A stretch of DNA of 64,000 bases from Accumulibacter sp. (lineage in GTDB: Bacteria; Pseudomonadota; Gammaproteobacteria; Burkholderiales; Rhodocyclaceae), in assembly GCF_023806635.1 (NCBI RefSeq), contig NZ_JAMTDQ010000006.1, positions 113,361 to 177,360 on the forward strand. The letters run 5' to 3'. The notes beneath the pieces were generated by a model. That model had not been told where the DNA came from and did not search any database. It was given only the letters and a program-made list of their open reading frames with translations. Both the position numbers and the translations under genes were made by a program. Below, one piece after another: positions 49,791 to 57,992 of this stretch; the stretch's first letter is position 1, and every line of letters begins with the position of its first letter.

Positions 49791-51362
49791 TCAGCGCCTG
49801 TCGTAGGCGTAGGGCGTCCACTCCGCACTCACGCTCGGCGGCGACGGCCAGTTGCCATGCGGCGGTGGCGAGACGGTGGTCCATTCGAGCGACATCGACT
49901 GCCACGGGTTGTCGCCGGCAGGTGCGCCCTTCATGGCGCCGACGATCCAGTTCACCAGGGCGATGGCAAAACCGACGCCGAGAATGGCTGCGCCAATCGT
50001 CATCAGCTGATGCGCGCCCTCGAACTGCGAAAAGTGCGAGTAATCGTAATAGCGGCGCGGCATTCCCTTGACACCGATGTCCATCATCGTCCAGAAGACG
50101 ATGTTGGTACCGACGAAGGTAACCCAGAACCCCAGCTTGCCCCAGAACTCGTTGTACATGCGTCCGGTGATCTTGGGAAACCAGTAGTAGACTCCGGCGA
50201 AGATCGAGAAGGTTCCGGCAACCGCCATGACGTAGTGGAAGTGTCCGACCACGTAATAGGTTTCGGACAGGTGCAGCGTCAGGGAGGGCAGCGCCAGCGG
50301 GATCCCGGTCAGGCCGCCGATCAGGAAGAGAAACAGCACTCCCAGCGCGTACAGCATCGGCGTCTCGAAGGTGATCGAACCCTTGTACAGCGTTCCCACC
50401 AGGCCGATCAGCATGAGACCGACAGGCACCGAGATCATCAGCGTGGTGACCATCTGACCGATTCGGATCCAGTCGATCATGCCGGACACGTACAGGTGAT
50501 GGACCCACACGACGCCCGACAGCAGGATGATGCCGCCGATGCCGCCATAGACGACCGCGTTGTAGTTGAAGACCCGGTTCTTGGCGAAGGTGGCGACGAT
50601 CTCGAACAGGACGCCGAAGAATGGCAGGAAGATGACGTAGACAGCCGGGTGCGAATAGAACCAGAAGAGGTTCTGGTAAGTGAGGACGTCGCCGCCGCGC
50701 GCCGGATCAAAGAAGGTGGTTCCAAGATACTTGTCCATGCTGATCAGCGTCACGGCCGTGCCCAGCACGGGGACGAAGATGAGCTGCAGGACGAAGGCAC
50801 CGAGCGTGCACCAGACGAAGATGTTGAGCTTGTTCCAGGTCAGGCCCGGCGCGCGCATGTAGGCGATGGTCGTCAGGAAGTTGACGCCACCGATGATCGA
50901 CGCGAAGCCGAGGATCAGCACCGTGAAGGAGTAGAGGGCGGTGTTTCCGGCGGTGATCGTCGAGTACGGCGGATAGCCGGTCCACATGACGTCCGGCGGA
51001 TCGGGAATGAAGAAGGTCAGCAGCGCGAGAATGATGCCGACGTAGAACAACCACACCGACAGGGCGTTGACGCGCGGAAACGCGACATCCTTGGCCCCGA
51101 TCATCAGCGGAATGCAATAGTTGGCGAAGAATCCGGTCAACGCCGGAATCTGGAAGCCAAGGATCATCACCGCGCCGTGCGCGTAAAGCCAGACGTTGTA
51201 GCTCGACGGATTGCTGGTGATCGTCGGCCCCAGCGTCGACAACTCGACCCGCATCAACATCGCCATGATGCCGGCGACGATGAAAGCAGCCATGGAGCCG
51301 ATCAGGTACAACACGCCAACGCGCTTGTGATCAGTGGTGAAGATCCATTCTTTCAGGTTCAT
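49791..51362 (-). CDS. ctaD: Heme-copper oxidase subunit I, YSHPxVY type lacking the K-channel lysine
   Basis: This 523-residue, 12-helix catalytic subunit retains the six metal-binding histidines: H62 and H376 for the low-spin heme, H374 for the high-spin heme, and H238, H288 and H289 for CuB. Helix VI reads Y236-S-H-P-A-V-Y242: the usual D-channel glutamate is absent as in type A2 oxidases, while the cross-link tyrosine is kept. The D-channel entry Asp (D92) is present. In helix VIII the usual PTGxK is PVGLM, so the K-channel lysine is replaced by M317. It could be a divergent oxidase or an NO reductase of the sNOR/NorY type. ATG 51362 follows GGGAGGA; an upstream TTG is rejected. Confidence 0.93.
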   Translation of the reverse strand: MNLKEWIFTTDHKRVGVLYLIGSMAAFIVAGIMAMLMRVELSTLGPTITSNPSSYNVWLYAHGAVMILGFQIPALTGFFANYCIPLMIGAKDVAFPRVNALSVWLFYVGIILALLTFFIPDPPDVMWTGYPPYSTITAGNTALYSFTVLILGFASIIGGVNFLTTIAYMRAPGLTWNKLNIFVWCTLGAFVLQLIFVPVLGTAVTLISMDKYLGTTFFDPARGGDVLTYQNLFWFYSHPAVYVIFLPFFGVLFEIVATFAKNRVFNYNAVVYGGIGGIILLSGVVWVHHLYVSGMIDWIRIGQMVTTLMISVPVGLMLIGLVGTLYKGSITFETPMLYALGVLFLFLIGGLTGIPLALPSLTLHLSETYYVVGHFHYVMAVAGTFSIFAGVYYWFPKITGRMYNEFWGKLGFWVTFVGTNIVFWTMMDIGVKGMPRRYYDYSHFSQFEGAHQLMTIGAAILGVGFAIALVNWIVGAMKGAPAGDNPWQSMSLEWTTVSPPPHGNWPSPPSVSAEWTPYAYDRR

Positions 51363-51382
51363 GTCCAGCGTCCTCCCGTCAC

Positions 51383-52174
51383 TCAACTACTTCTCTTGGC
51401 AGCAGCCGCGCCGGCTTCATACCATTGTTTGAACTCTTCAGGCGTCTTGACGATGATGCGGCCCGCCATGTACGAGTGCATGACGCCGCAGTACTCGGCA
51501 CAAGTGACGACGTGCTCCTTGCCCGCCTCCCTGGGCAGGAACCAGAGAAAGGTCGTGCGACCCGGCATCGAGTCTTCCTTCACCCGGAAGTCGGGAATGA
51601 AGTGGCTGTGCAGCGTGTCGCGACTCGTCATGCGCAGCAGGATGGCCTTGCCAGCGGGAACGACCAGCTCGTTCTGCGTCTGCACACCGTTCGGATAGGT
51701 GTAGTCCCAGCTGTACATCCCCGACTCGAGATGGATCTCGAGACGATCCGCCGGCACGTCGCGGAATTTGTTCCACAGCACCCAGCCGTTGGCGGCAAGG
51801 AAGAGGTCGTCCGCCAGGAAGACGAAGGCCGGGATGACGGCCCAGCCAATCGCTGCTGCGGGCGAGAGCTTCGGTGCGCTGCCGACCTGTGGTCCGCCGG
51901 GCACCCGCCGATAGCGCCAGATGAAAAAGGCCGTCATCAGGGCAAAGAGGATGCCGATTACCGTGATGTCGATCAGCACCTCCTTCCAGAGGTAGTCCCA
52001 ACCGGGAGCCGGGTCGGCGATCCGCGCCTCGCCCTTGTGCAGATACTGGAGCTTCGCGATGTTGCCCGAAGCCGGGGTCTGGCCACTGCTCTGCCCATCC
52101 CCACCTGCCGCCATGGCAACGTTGCTGACCGCGATCAGAGCCGTCGCTGCCCAGTGCTTGAGTATCCTATTCAT
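51383..52174 (-). CDS. ctaC: Heme-copper oxidase subunit II with CuA site
   Basis: The 263-residue protein has a signal peptide (MNRILKHWAATALIAVSNVAMA), two membrane helices and a C-terminal cupredoxin domain with a complete CuA site: HSHFIPDFRVKEDSMPGR and CAEYCGVMHSYM. It therefore accepts electrons from a cytochrome c or similar donor; there is no fused heme c domain. GGGAGG precedes ATG 52174. It is about 20 nt upstream of subunit I. Confidence 0.95.
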   Translation of the reverse strand: MNRILKHWAATALIAVSNVAMAAGGDGQSSGQTPASGNIAKLQYLHKGEARIADPAPGWDYLWKEVLIDITVIGILFALMTAFFIWRYRRVPGGPQVGSAPKLSPAAAIGWAVIPAFVFLADDLFLAANGWVLWNKFRDVPADRLEIHLESGMYSWDYTYPNGVQTQNELVVPAGKAILLRMTSRDTLHSHFIPDFRVKEDSMPGRTTFLWFLPREAGKEHVVTCAEYCGVMHSYMAGRIIVKTPEEFKQWYEAGAAAAKRSS

Positions 52175-52988
52175 GCAACCTCCCAATCCTCCTCCGATAT
52201 CCCCATGCTCCCAGGCCCATCAGGACGAGGCCCAGGATCAGGGACCCCAACCCCGCGAGCAGCGAGTAATTCAGTTGGTACCTGCCTTCTTCGTAGTTGT
52301 AGCTGAAGCACGCTCCGCTGACGATGTCGAAGATCGCCGTCGAATTGGCGATACGTTCCCAGTCCGCTTCGGTCAGCGCCATTTCGATCGCCGTGGCGTC
52401 CATCCGCGTCCCGTAGATGTAGCGCGCCACCCGCCCTTCCGGTGTGACGAAGACCAGCACATTCGGATGCAGGAAGGCCTGCGCTGCATCCGACCAGAAG
52501 AACCGGAAACCCACGCTGCCGACAAAGGCTTCGACGTCGTCGGCAGCAAGGACTGCGTGCCGCCAGCCGGCGTGCCACTGCTCCGGGATTCCTCCCGTCT
52601 GGCGCAGGAACTCGGCCGCCGTGCGGCTCGAATCGCGCTTGTCGAAGGAAACGGTCAGGACGCGGTAATCGGTGCCCAGCGTGAACCGGTCGACCTTCGC
52701 CAGCACCTTCGCCAGCTCCCTGTTCATCGTCGGGCAGGTTCCGTCGCAACCGTAGTAGGAGAGCAACAGGATCAGCGGCTTGCCGAACATTTGCCGCAGC
52801 GGGAAGCTCTGCCCGTCGCTGTCGATGAAGCCGACGGCACCATCCAGCCGCGCGCCGAGGAACTGCGGTTCGTCGATGCGCATGATGGAGGTGTCCGGCG
52901 AACTGCTGCGGGTCGGCTCGCCGACTGCGTGTGCGAAACCCGACACCGCGACTACCAGAAGTAGACTTGCGAGACGACGAAGAACCAA
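52167..52988 (-). CDS. SCO family protein with C-terminal membrane helix
   Basis: A second SCO-like copper chaperone or thiol reductase of about 273 residues. It has the copper motif YYGCDGTCPTMNREL (C-x3-C), the conserved histidine in FLHPNVLVFVTPEGR, and a C-terminal membrane helix (LLAGLGSLILGLVLMGLGAWGYRRR) not found in the senC-like protein. The hydrophobic LRRLASLLLVVAVSGFAHA looks like a signal peptide, which requires the TTG at 52988 as start and a 37-nt overlap with subunit III; an ATG at MRIDEP would omit it. The start is uncertain. It overlaps the subunit II start by 8 nt. Confidence 0.82.
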   Translation of the reverse strand: MVLRRLASLLLVVAVSGFAHAVGEPTRSSSPDTSIMRIDEPQFLGARLDGAVGFIDSDGQSFPLRQMFGKPLILLLSYYGCDGTCPTMNRELAKVLAKVDRFTLGTDYRVLTVSFDKRDSSRTAAEFLRQTGGIPEQWHAGWRHAVLAADDVEAFVGSVGFRFFWSDAAQAFLHPNVLVFVTPEGRVARYIYGTRMDATAIEMALTEADWERIANSTAIFDIVSGACFSYNYEEGRYQLNYSLLAGLGSLILGLVLMGLGAWGYRRRIGRLHE

Positions 52989-53719
52989 ATGATGTCCACG
53001 AAGTGCCAGTAGAGGCTGGCAGGCCGCCAGAACCCCGCCGGGATGGTGCCTTTCAGGGCAGGAAACAGCCCGGCGGTGAAAATCGCCAGGCCGACGATGA
53101 CATGTGAAGCGTGCAGTCCGGTAATCGAGTAGAAGGTCGTTCCAAAGGCATTGCTGGAGATGGTGAAACCCTCGGCGATCAGGTGGCCCCATTCGTAAAT
53201 CGACATGCCGAGGAAGGTGAAACCCAGGAGCATGGTCAACAGCAACCACTTGAGAACCGTTCCCCGATCGCCGCGATGCATCGCCTCCTCTTCCGCCATG
53301 TGGATGGTGAACGAGGAAGTGACGAGGATCACCGTCATCACGAGAGGGTAGACGATCGGCAGCGTCGGCGTCCCGGCCGGTGGCCATGACGGCGCGGACA
53401 GGCGCATGTACCAGTAATACACGAAGAAGGTTGCGAAGATCATCGCCTCGGCCAGGATGAACCAGCCCATCGCGCCGTAAGACAGACCCTCCCCCTTGCC
53501 GATCGCCTCGTTGGTCCAGCCGGCGACACCGCCCAGGATCATCGGCAAACCGAGGCCGAAGGTGATCAGGGCGGCGAAGGGCATGTGATAGACGAACTGG
53601 AAGCAGAAGGCCAGGCTCCAGGCGAGGACGCCGATGCTGATGATTGCCGGCCAGATGCTGTAGTCCCAGTGGGCGTGGGCGTGGCCGGCATGGTGGTGGG
53701 CGGCATCTTGCTGGGACAT
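52952..53719 (-). CDS. ctaE: Heme-copper oxidase subunit III
   Basis: The 255-residue protein has a His-rich N-terminus (HHHAGHAHAHWDYS), about seven membrane helices and subunit III features: GWFILAEAMIFATFFVYYWYMR and GTTFYSITGLHASHVIVGLAIF with a final YWHFVDIIWFFVVSQVYFW. It is the first gene of the cluster. GGGAGGA precedes ATG 53719. Confidence 0.93.
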   Translation of the reverse strand: MSQQDAAHHHAGHAHAHWDYSIWPAIISIGVLAWSLAFCFQFVYHMPFAALITFGLGLPMILGGVAGWTNEAIGKGEGLSYGAMGWFILAEAMIFATFFVYYWYMRLSAPSWPPAGTPTLPIVYPLVMTVILVTSSFTIHMAEEEAMHRGDRGTVLKWLLLTMLLGFTFLGMSIYEWGHLIAEGFTISSNAFGTTFYSITGLHASHVIVGLAIFTAGLFPALKGTIPAGFWRPASLYWHFVDIIWFFVVSQVYFW

Positions 53720-53813
53720 CGCGAATCCTCCCTTCGTGGTCCTTGTTTGACGGCGGGCGCCCGTCGCGCCCGATTGCCAGCTCGGCGGCGGATCCTCAAA
53801 ATACCCGGCCTGT

Positions 53814-53824
53814 GACAATTTGTC
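53814..53824. promoter_or_regulatory. Palindrome GACAATTTGTC in the cytochrome c4/oxidase divergent region
   Basis: A perfect 11-nt inverted repeat (GACAA-T-TTGTC) lies between subunit III (start 53719) and cytochrome c4 (start 53896); half of it recurs as TGACA a few bases further on. It is not a good FNR or NsrR site. A regulator binding here could control both directions. Confidence 0.35.
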
Positions 53825-53895
53825 GCGGAATTATGACAGAATGTACGTCGTCGTGCAAAGTCTGGTTTTTGCCCAAAAGGGAGGAAGGAAGGAAC

Positions 53896-54555
53896 ATGTT
53901 CAAGACCGCGTCCATGCTGGCAATGGCGTTTCTTGGGGTCAACGGTGCCGCGCTCGCCGCCGGCAACGCGGAACTCGGTCAGGCCAAGGCGGAAGTCTGC
54001 GCCGCCTGCCACGGCCCCGATGGCAACAGCATCGCGCTGCCGGCGCCGGCCGATCCGTGGCCGAAGCTGGCTGGCCAGCTGCCCGAGTACGTCATCAAGC
54101 AGGTGCACGACTTCAAGTCGGGACGGCGAAAGAACGAGCAGATGTCGCCGCAGGCCCAGGCGGTCGCCGAAGCCGACCTGGCCGACATCGCCGCCTACTT
54201 CGCCAGGCAGAAGATGAAGGCGAACGAGGTCAGCGACAAGGAACTTCTGGCCAGGGGAGAGCAGATCTTCCTCAAGGGCAAGGGCCGCCCGCAGGTGGTG
54301 CCGGCGTGCATCGGCTGCCACGGCAGATCGGGTGAGGGAAACCGGGACTGGGGCAAGCTGATGAGCAGGATTCCGACCGTGCTGGCACCGGCGATCGGCG
54401 GCCAGCATGCAAACTACCTCGAGAAGCAACTCAAGGCTTACAGGGACGGCAGCCGGGCCAACGACGAAGCCCGCGTCATGCGCGACATCGCAGCCCGGCT
54501 CAGCGATACCGACATCGCCGCGGTTGCCGAGTATGCCGCGACGCGCGGCAACTAG
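53896..54555 (+). CDS. Diheme cytochrome c4
   Basis: The 219-residue periplasmic protein has a signal peptide (cleaved after about residue 22, ALA-A) and two class I cytochrome c domains with heme motifs C35-A-A-C-H39 and C138-I-G-C-H142, each followed by methionine-containing segments. Cytochrome c4 is a common electron donor to heme-copper enzymes, which fits the divergent oxidase genes. GGAAGGAAC precedes the ATG. Confidence 0.93.
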   Translation: MFKTASMLAMAFLGVNGAALAAGNAELGQAKAEVCAACHGPDGNSIALPAPADPWPKLAGQLPEYVIKQVHDFKSGRRKNEQMSPQAQAVAEADLADIAAYFARQKMKANEVSDKELLARGEQIFLKGKGRPQVVPACIGCHGRSGEGNRDWGKLMSRIPTVLAPAIGGQHANYLEKQLKAYRDGSRANDEARVMRDIAARLSDTDIAAVAEYAATRGN

Positions 54556-54638
54556 TCGCGCGTGCAGGCACTCGGCAGCGGGCTCAACTGCCGCAAAGGA
54601 CGGAAGCCGGCGCCAACTGACGCCCGCCCGCGGCGCGC

Positions 54639-55502
54639 CTAGCGAACAGCCGCCACCATCGGCTCCAGGGTGGTGCGCATCTTCTGCATTGCCTTGACTT
54701 CGATCTGCCGGATGCGTTCGGCGGAAACGCCGAACTCGGCAGCAAGCTCGTGCAGCGTCGCGGTATGCTCATCGTTCAGCCAGCGTGCCTCGACGATTCG
54801 CCGGCTGCGCGGATCGAGTCCGGCGAGCGCCGCCTGCAGGCCATCCTGCTGCAGGTGATCGCGCGCCCGCGCCTCGAGCACCCGCAACGGCTCGCTCGAG
54901 GGGTCTGCGAGATAGTCGATCGGCGCAAACGCGCCGTCCTCGCTGCTCTCGCCTTCGAGCGCCAGATCGTGCCCCGCCATGCGCGAATCCATTTCGACTA
55001 CATCCTCGGGCTTGACGCTCAGGCGATGGGCGATGTCCGCCACCTGCGGCTGGCTCAGTGAATCGCTGCTGCCCTTGAGGCTGCGCAGGTTGAAGAACAG
55101 CTTGCGTTGTGCCTTGGTCGTCGCGACCTTGACCATGCGCCAGTTGCGCAGGATGTACTCGTGAATCTCGGCCTTGATCCAGTGAATGGCGAAGGAGACC
55201 AGGCGCACGCCATGTCCCGGGTCGAAGCGCTTGACCGCCTTCATCAGGCCGATGTTGCCTTCCTGGATGAGGTCCGCATGCGGCAGCCCATAACCCATGT
55301 AGCCACGAGCCACGGCAACGACCAGCCGCAGGTGCGACAGAACCAGTTGGCGTGCAGCCTCGAGGTCGTCTTCCTCACGGAAACGGGTGGCGAGGCAAAC
55401 CTCTTCCTCGGCGCTCAACATCGGAAAGCGCCGCACCGCCTGGATGTAGGAATCGATGCTGCCGGCTGCCGAAACGACCGGCAACGTCAGGGCCTGGGTC
55501 AT
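54639..55502 (-). CDS. rpoH: Heat-shock sigma factor RpoH (sigma-32)
   Basis: The 287-residue sigma factor has region 2 (LVLSHLRLVVAVARGYMGYGLPHADLIQEGNIGLMKAVKRFDP, then FAIHWIKAEIHEYILRNWRMVKVATTKAQRKLFFNLR, the RpoH box) and region 4 (LHELAAEFGVSAERIRQIEVKAMQKM). ATG 55502 gives the normal length; ATGs at 55526 and 55511 are alternatives, with AGGAGG lying between them. A CIRCE operator overlaps its promoter, so HrcA control is likely. Confidence 0.96.
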   Translation of the reverse strand: MTQALTLPVVSAAGSIDSYIQAVRRFPMLSAEEEVCLATRFREEDDLEAARQLVLSHLRLVVAVARGYMGYGLPHADLIQEGNIGLMKAVKRFDPGHGVRLVSFAIHWIKAEIHEYILRNWRMVKVATTKAQRKLFFNLRSLKGSSDSLSQPQVADIAHRLSVKPEDVVEMDSRMAGHDLALEGESSEDGAFAPIDYLADPSSEPLRVLEARARDHLQQDGLQAALAGLDPRSRRIVEARWLNDEHTATLHELAAEFGVSAERIRQIEVKAMQKMRTTLEPMVAAVR

Positions 55503-55537
55503 GTGAGTCATTCCTCCTGCAATCATGGGACACCATC

Positions 55538-55567
55538 ATTTTAGCACTCGGCACATCAGACTGCTAA
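55538..55567 (-). promoter_or_regulatory. CIRCE operator overlapping the rpoH promoter
   Basis: TTAGCACTC (55541-55549), nine bases, then GACTGCTAA (55559-55567) matches the HrcA operator TTAGCACTC-N9-GAGTGCTAA with one mismatch. On minus, a -35 TTAGCA (55562-55567) and -10 TAAAAT (55538-55543) with an 18-nt spacer are almost covered by it, so bound HrcA would block RNA polymerase. The rpoH ATG is about 36 nt downstream. Confidence 0.9.
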
Positions 55568-55776
55568 TCGCCGCAGGAGTTCGCTTGATCTGCGTATCCA
55601 GCGTGGCAGGGGCGTTCCCCCCCCCGCCTGGCCGATCGCACCGCTACTCGTCGGTCAGACAAAAAAACTTGCCGGAGATGTAAGTTATTCTTCGATTCCA
55701 GCGTCTAAGGGTTGTCAGGCAGCCGGTTCCGGTCTGACCGGGTCTGACCCACCCCATCCAACGAAAGGAGAAACAC
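55568..55776. other. rpoH-bufA intergenic region
   Basis: This 209-nt divergent gap holds a C9 tract region near 55617-55625, an A7 run at about 55661-55667, and the ECF-type promoter of bufA (separate entry). GGTCTGACC-like repeats occur near 55732-55748. No gene is seen. Confidence 0.6.
55679..55708 (+). promoter_or_regulatory. ECF-type promoter of the bufferin operon
   Basis: TGTAAG (55679-55684), 17 nt, then CGTCTAA (55702-55708) resembles promoters of extracytoplasmic-function sigma factors (-35 TGTAAC-like, -10 CGTCTAA-like) and not sigma-70. The bufA ATG is about 68 nt downstream. No ECF sigma gene lies in the window, so the factor would act in trans. Confidence 0.6.
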
Positions 55777-56037
55777 ATGTCAAATCAAAAACCTGGTGTC
55801 GCCATTGCCGCTGCTGCCGCAGCCCTCTTCGCCGCTGGTACGCTGCTGGCACCGATCGCCCACGCCGCCGATGCGGCGACGGTGCGCTGTGCGGGCGTGA
55901 ACTCGTGCAAGGGCTCCTCGGAGTGCAAGACTGCCAAGAGCGAGTGCAAGGCGACGAATTCCTGCAAGGGTCAGGGCTGGGTGACCAAAGGCAGTGCCAA
56001 GGAATGCACCGACGCCGGCGGCAAGGTCGTCAAGTAA
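55777..56037 (+). CDS. bufA2: BufA2-type bufferin precursor (copper-binding RiPP)
   Basis: The 86-residue precursor has an Ala-rich signal peptide (cleavage after AHA, about residue 30) and a short mature part with six cysteines (C38, C44, C50, C57, C63, C77) in a repeated N-S-C-K-G / E-C-K pattern. This matches the BufA2 family, whose cysteines are oxidised to thiooxazoles by the BufB/BufC pair and which bind copper in the periplasm. bufB and bufC follow directly. AAAGGAG precedes the ATG. Confidence 0.9.
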   Translation: MSNQKPGVAIAAAAAALFAAGTLLAPIAHAADAATVRCAGVNSCKGSSECKTAKSECKATNSCKGQGWVTKGSAKECTDAGGKVVK

Positions 56038-56104
56038 GGCACGCACGCGGCGCCGTCGGCGATCAGGCGTCGGCGGTGCCCGCAAGTCGACAGAGGGAGA
56101 GCTG

Positions 56105-56944
56105 ATGCACGAACCTGTTTGCGGCTTCGGGATTGGTCTGCGAAGCGAGCACTATCGCGATTTCATTGCCACCCCGCAACGGGTGGACTGGCTCGAGGTC
56201 ATCTCGGAGAACTATCTGGTCGCTGGCGGCAAGCCGCTCCACCATCTCGACCGCATCCGTCGGGACTATCCAATGGTGATGCACGGCGTGTCGCTGTCGA
56301 TTGGCGGCAGCGATCCTCTCGACCGCTCTTACCTGCAGCAGTTGCGCGCGCTCACGGAGCGGATTCAGCCAGCCTGGGTATCCGATCATCTGTGCTGGAC
56401 GGGCACATCTTCACTCAACCTGCACGACCTGTTGCCGCTGCCCTACACCGAAGCCTGCCTGCGACACCTCGTGCCGCGTGTGCAGCAGGTACAGGAGTTT
56501 CTCGGACGGCCGCTGGTCCTCGAGAATGTCTCCAGCTACGTCCGCTTCCGCGGGGACGAGATGTGCGAATGGGAGTTCATCGCCGAGTTGCATGGGCGGA
56601 CTGGTTGCCAGTTGCTGCTCGACGTAAACAACGTCTACGTGAGCAGCGTCAACCATGGCTTCGTCGCGCAAGCCTTCATCGACGCCATGCCGGCAGCAGC
56701 GGTCCGCCAGATCCACCTCGCCGGCCACGAAGACCACGGCGCGTACCTGATCGATACCCACGACCACCCGGTCTGCGATGCCGTGTGGGATCTCTATGCC
56801 TACACCGTCGGTCGACTGGGTCCGGTGGCGACGATGATCGAGCGTGACGACGACATCCCGCCACTCGAGTCCCTGCTCGCCGAACTGGACCGGGCGCGCC
56901 GCGTCAGCAGCACCGCTGCCGGCGACATGCGGTGCGCCGCATGA
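56105..56944 (+). CDS. bufB: BufB: DUF692-family multinuclear iron oxidase (MNIO)
   Basis: This 279-residue TIM-barrel enzyme should modify cysteines of BufA. DUF692 metal-ligand segments are present: [67 protein letters not shown] and [19 protein letters not shown] lies before ATG 56105. It overlaps bufC by 4 nt (ATGA), as expected for partners that form a complex. Confidence 0.94.
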   Translation: MHEPVCGFGIGLRSEHYRDFIATPQRVDWLEVISENYLVAGGKPLHHLDRIRRDYPMVMHGVSLSIGGSDPLDRSYLQQLRALTERIQPAWVSDHLCWTGTSSLNLHDLLPLPYTEACLRHLVPRVQQVQEFLGRPLVLENVSSYVRFRGDEMCEWEFIAELHGRTGCQLLLDVNNVYVSSVNHGFVAQAFIDAMPAAAVRQIHLAGHEDHGAYLIDTHDHPVCDAVWDLYAYTVGRLGPVATMIERDDDIPPLESLLAELDRARRVSSTAAGDMRCAA

Positions 56945-57711
56945 GGGTCAGCAGTTCGCTCGGCGAGCAGCAGCAGCGCTGCCAGCAAGCAATCCTCGAC
57001 GGCGATCCGTTGCCGGGTCTCTTCGCGGACGAAGGCTCCAGCAACGGCGGCTTCGGCATCTACCTGCAAGCCTACCGCGCACGCCTGGCCGCCGCCCTGC
57101 GGGACAACTACCCGGTCCTGCTGCGCGCTCTCGGGGACGACGCCTTTGCTGCGCTGGCGAGCGCCTACATCGTCAACAGGCCATCGCGCTTCCGTTCGAT
57201 CCGCTGGTTCGGTGACGCCCTTCCCGACTTCCTCGCCTCATCGGCCGAACATCTGGCGCATCCCTCGCTGGTCGATCTGGCCCGCATGGACTGGGCAACG
57301 CGGGCCGCTTTCGACGCCGCCGACGCCGAGCCCCTCAGCTTCGGCGACCTCGCCGAACTGGGCGCTGAGGACTGGCCGCAGCATCGTTTCTCTCTCCTGC
57401 CGTCATTGCAGATGCTGCGGCTGGACTGGCAGGTCGAGCCGATCTGGAAGGCTCTCGATGCCGACCCACTGGCCAGCTGCAACGAGCCGCCGCACGGACC
57501 ACATCTGCTCCTGGTCTGGCGACCACGGCTCGACTGCCACTGGCGATCGGCGGCAGGCCTCGAAGCCCACGTCCTCGAAGCCCTGGCCACGGGTGCCTCC
57601 TTTGCCGCCTGCTGCGCGCTGATTGCCGAATCGGGTGACGCCGAACCGGCGCCAACCGCCGTCGGCTTCCTGCAGCGGTGGATCGCCGACGGTCTGTTGG
57701 CCCGTGCGTGA
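56941..57711 (+). CDS. bufC: BufC: DUF2063-type recognition partner of the MNIO
   Basis: The 256-residue protein begins [25 protein letters not shown] and continues with [60 protein letters not shown], the DUF2063 DNA-binding-like domain now known as the precursor-recognition subunit paired with DUF692 enzymes. The C-terminal half is typical of BufC/HvfC. Translationally coupled to bufB. Confidence 0.92.
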   Translation: MRVSSSLGEQQQRCQQAILDGDPLPGLFADEGSSNGGFGIYLQAYRARLAAALRDNYPVLLRALGDDAFAALASAYIVNRPSRFRSIRWFGDALPDFLASSAEHLAHPSLVDLARMDWATRAAFDAADAEPLSFGDLAELGAEDWPQHRFSLLPSLQMLRLDWQVEPIWKALDADPLASCNEPPHGPHLLLVWRPRLDCHWRSAAGLEAHVLEALATGASFAACCALIAESGDAEPAPTAVGFLQRWIADGLLARA

Positions 57712-57718
57712 GACCGCA

Positions 57719-57910
57719 ATGTCGGAGCCGGGCATGAGAAGCGGCGGGTCACGCTGCGCGCGCTGCGGCTGCCCCTTCACTTGCGGCATGCTGGCTGCAG
57801 GCGCTGAATGCTGGTGTTCGGAGTTGCCGCCCCTCGCCGAAGCCCCGACGCCCGGATCCCAGTGTTACTGCCGCGATTGCCTGGAAAAGCTGCACAGCCG
57901 TGGAGGGTGA
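57719..57910 (+). CDS. Small cysteine-rich CWC family protein
   Basis: The 63-residue protein has eight cysteines in CARCGCPFTCGMLAAGAECWCSELPPL and CYCRDCLEKL, the cysteine-rich CWC family, probably a metal-binding (zinc) ribbon. It starts 7 nt after bufC, so it is likely co-transcribed and may take part in metal handling; this is inference from position. Confidence 0.8.
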   Translation: MSEPGMRSGGSRCARCGCPFTCGMLAAGAECWCSELPPLAEAPTPGSQCYCRDCLEKLHSRGG

Positions 57911-57992
57911 ATGCGCTGCACGACCGGATTCGCGGCGTTACCTGCTCGCCCAGCCTTGCATCCCGACGGCTCGCGATGAGTTCACCGGCCGC

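Noticed and set aside
53814-53845. FNR/DNR box in the oxidase-cytochrome c4 intergenic region
   Set aside because: TTGTC-N9-TGACA departs from TTGAT-N4-ATCAA in both half-site sequence and spacing.
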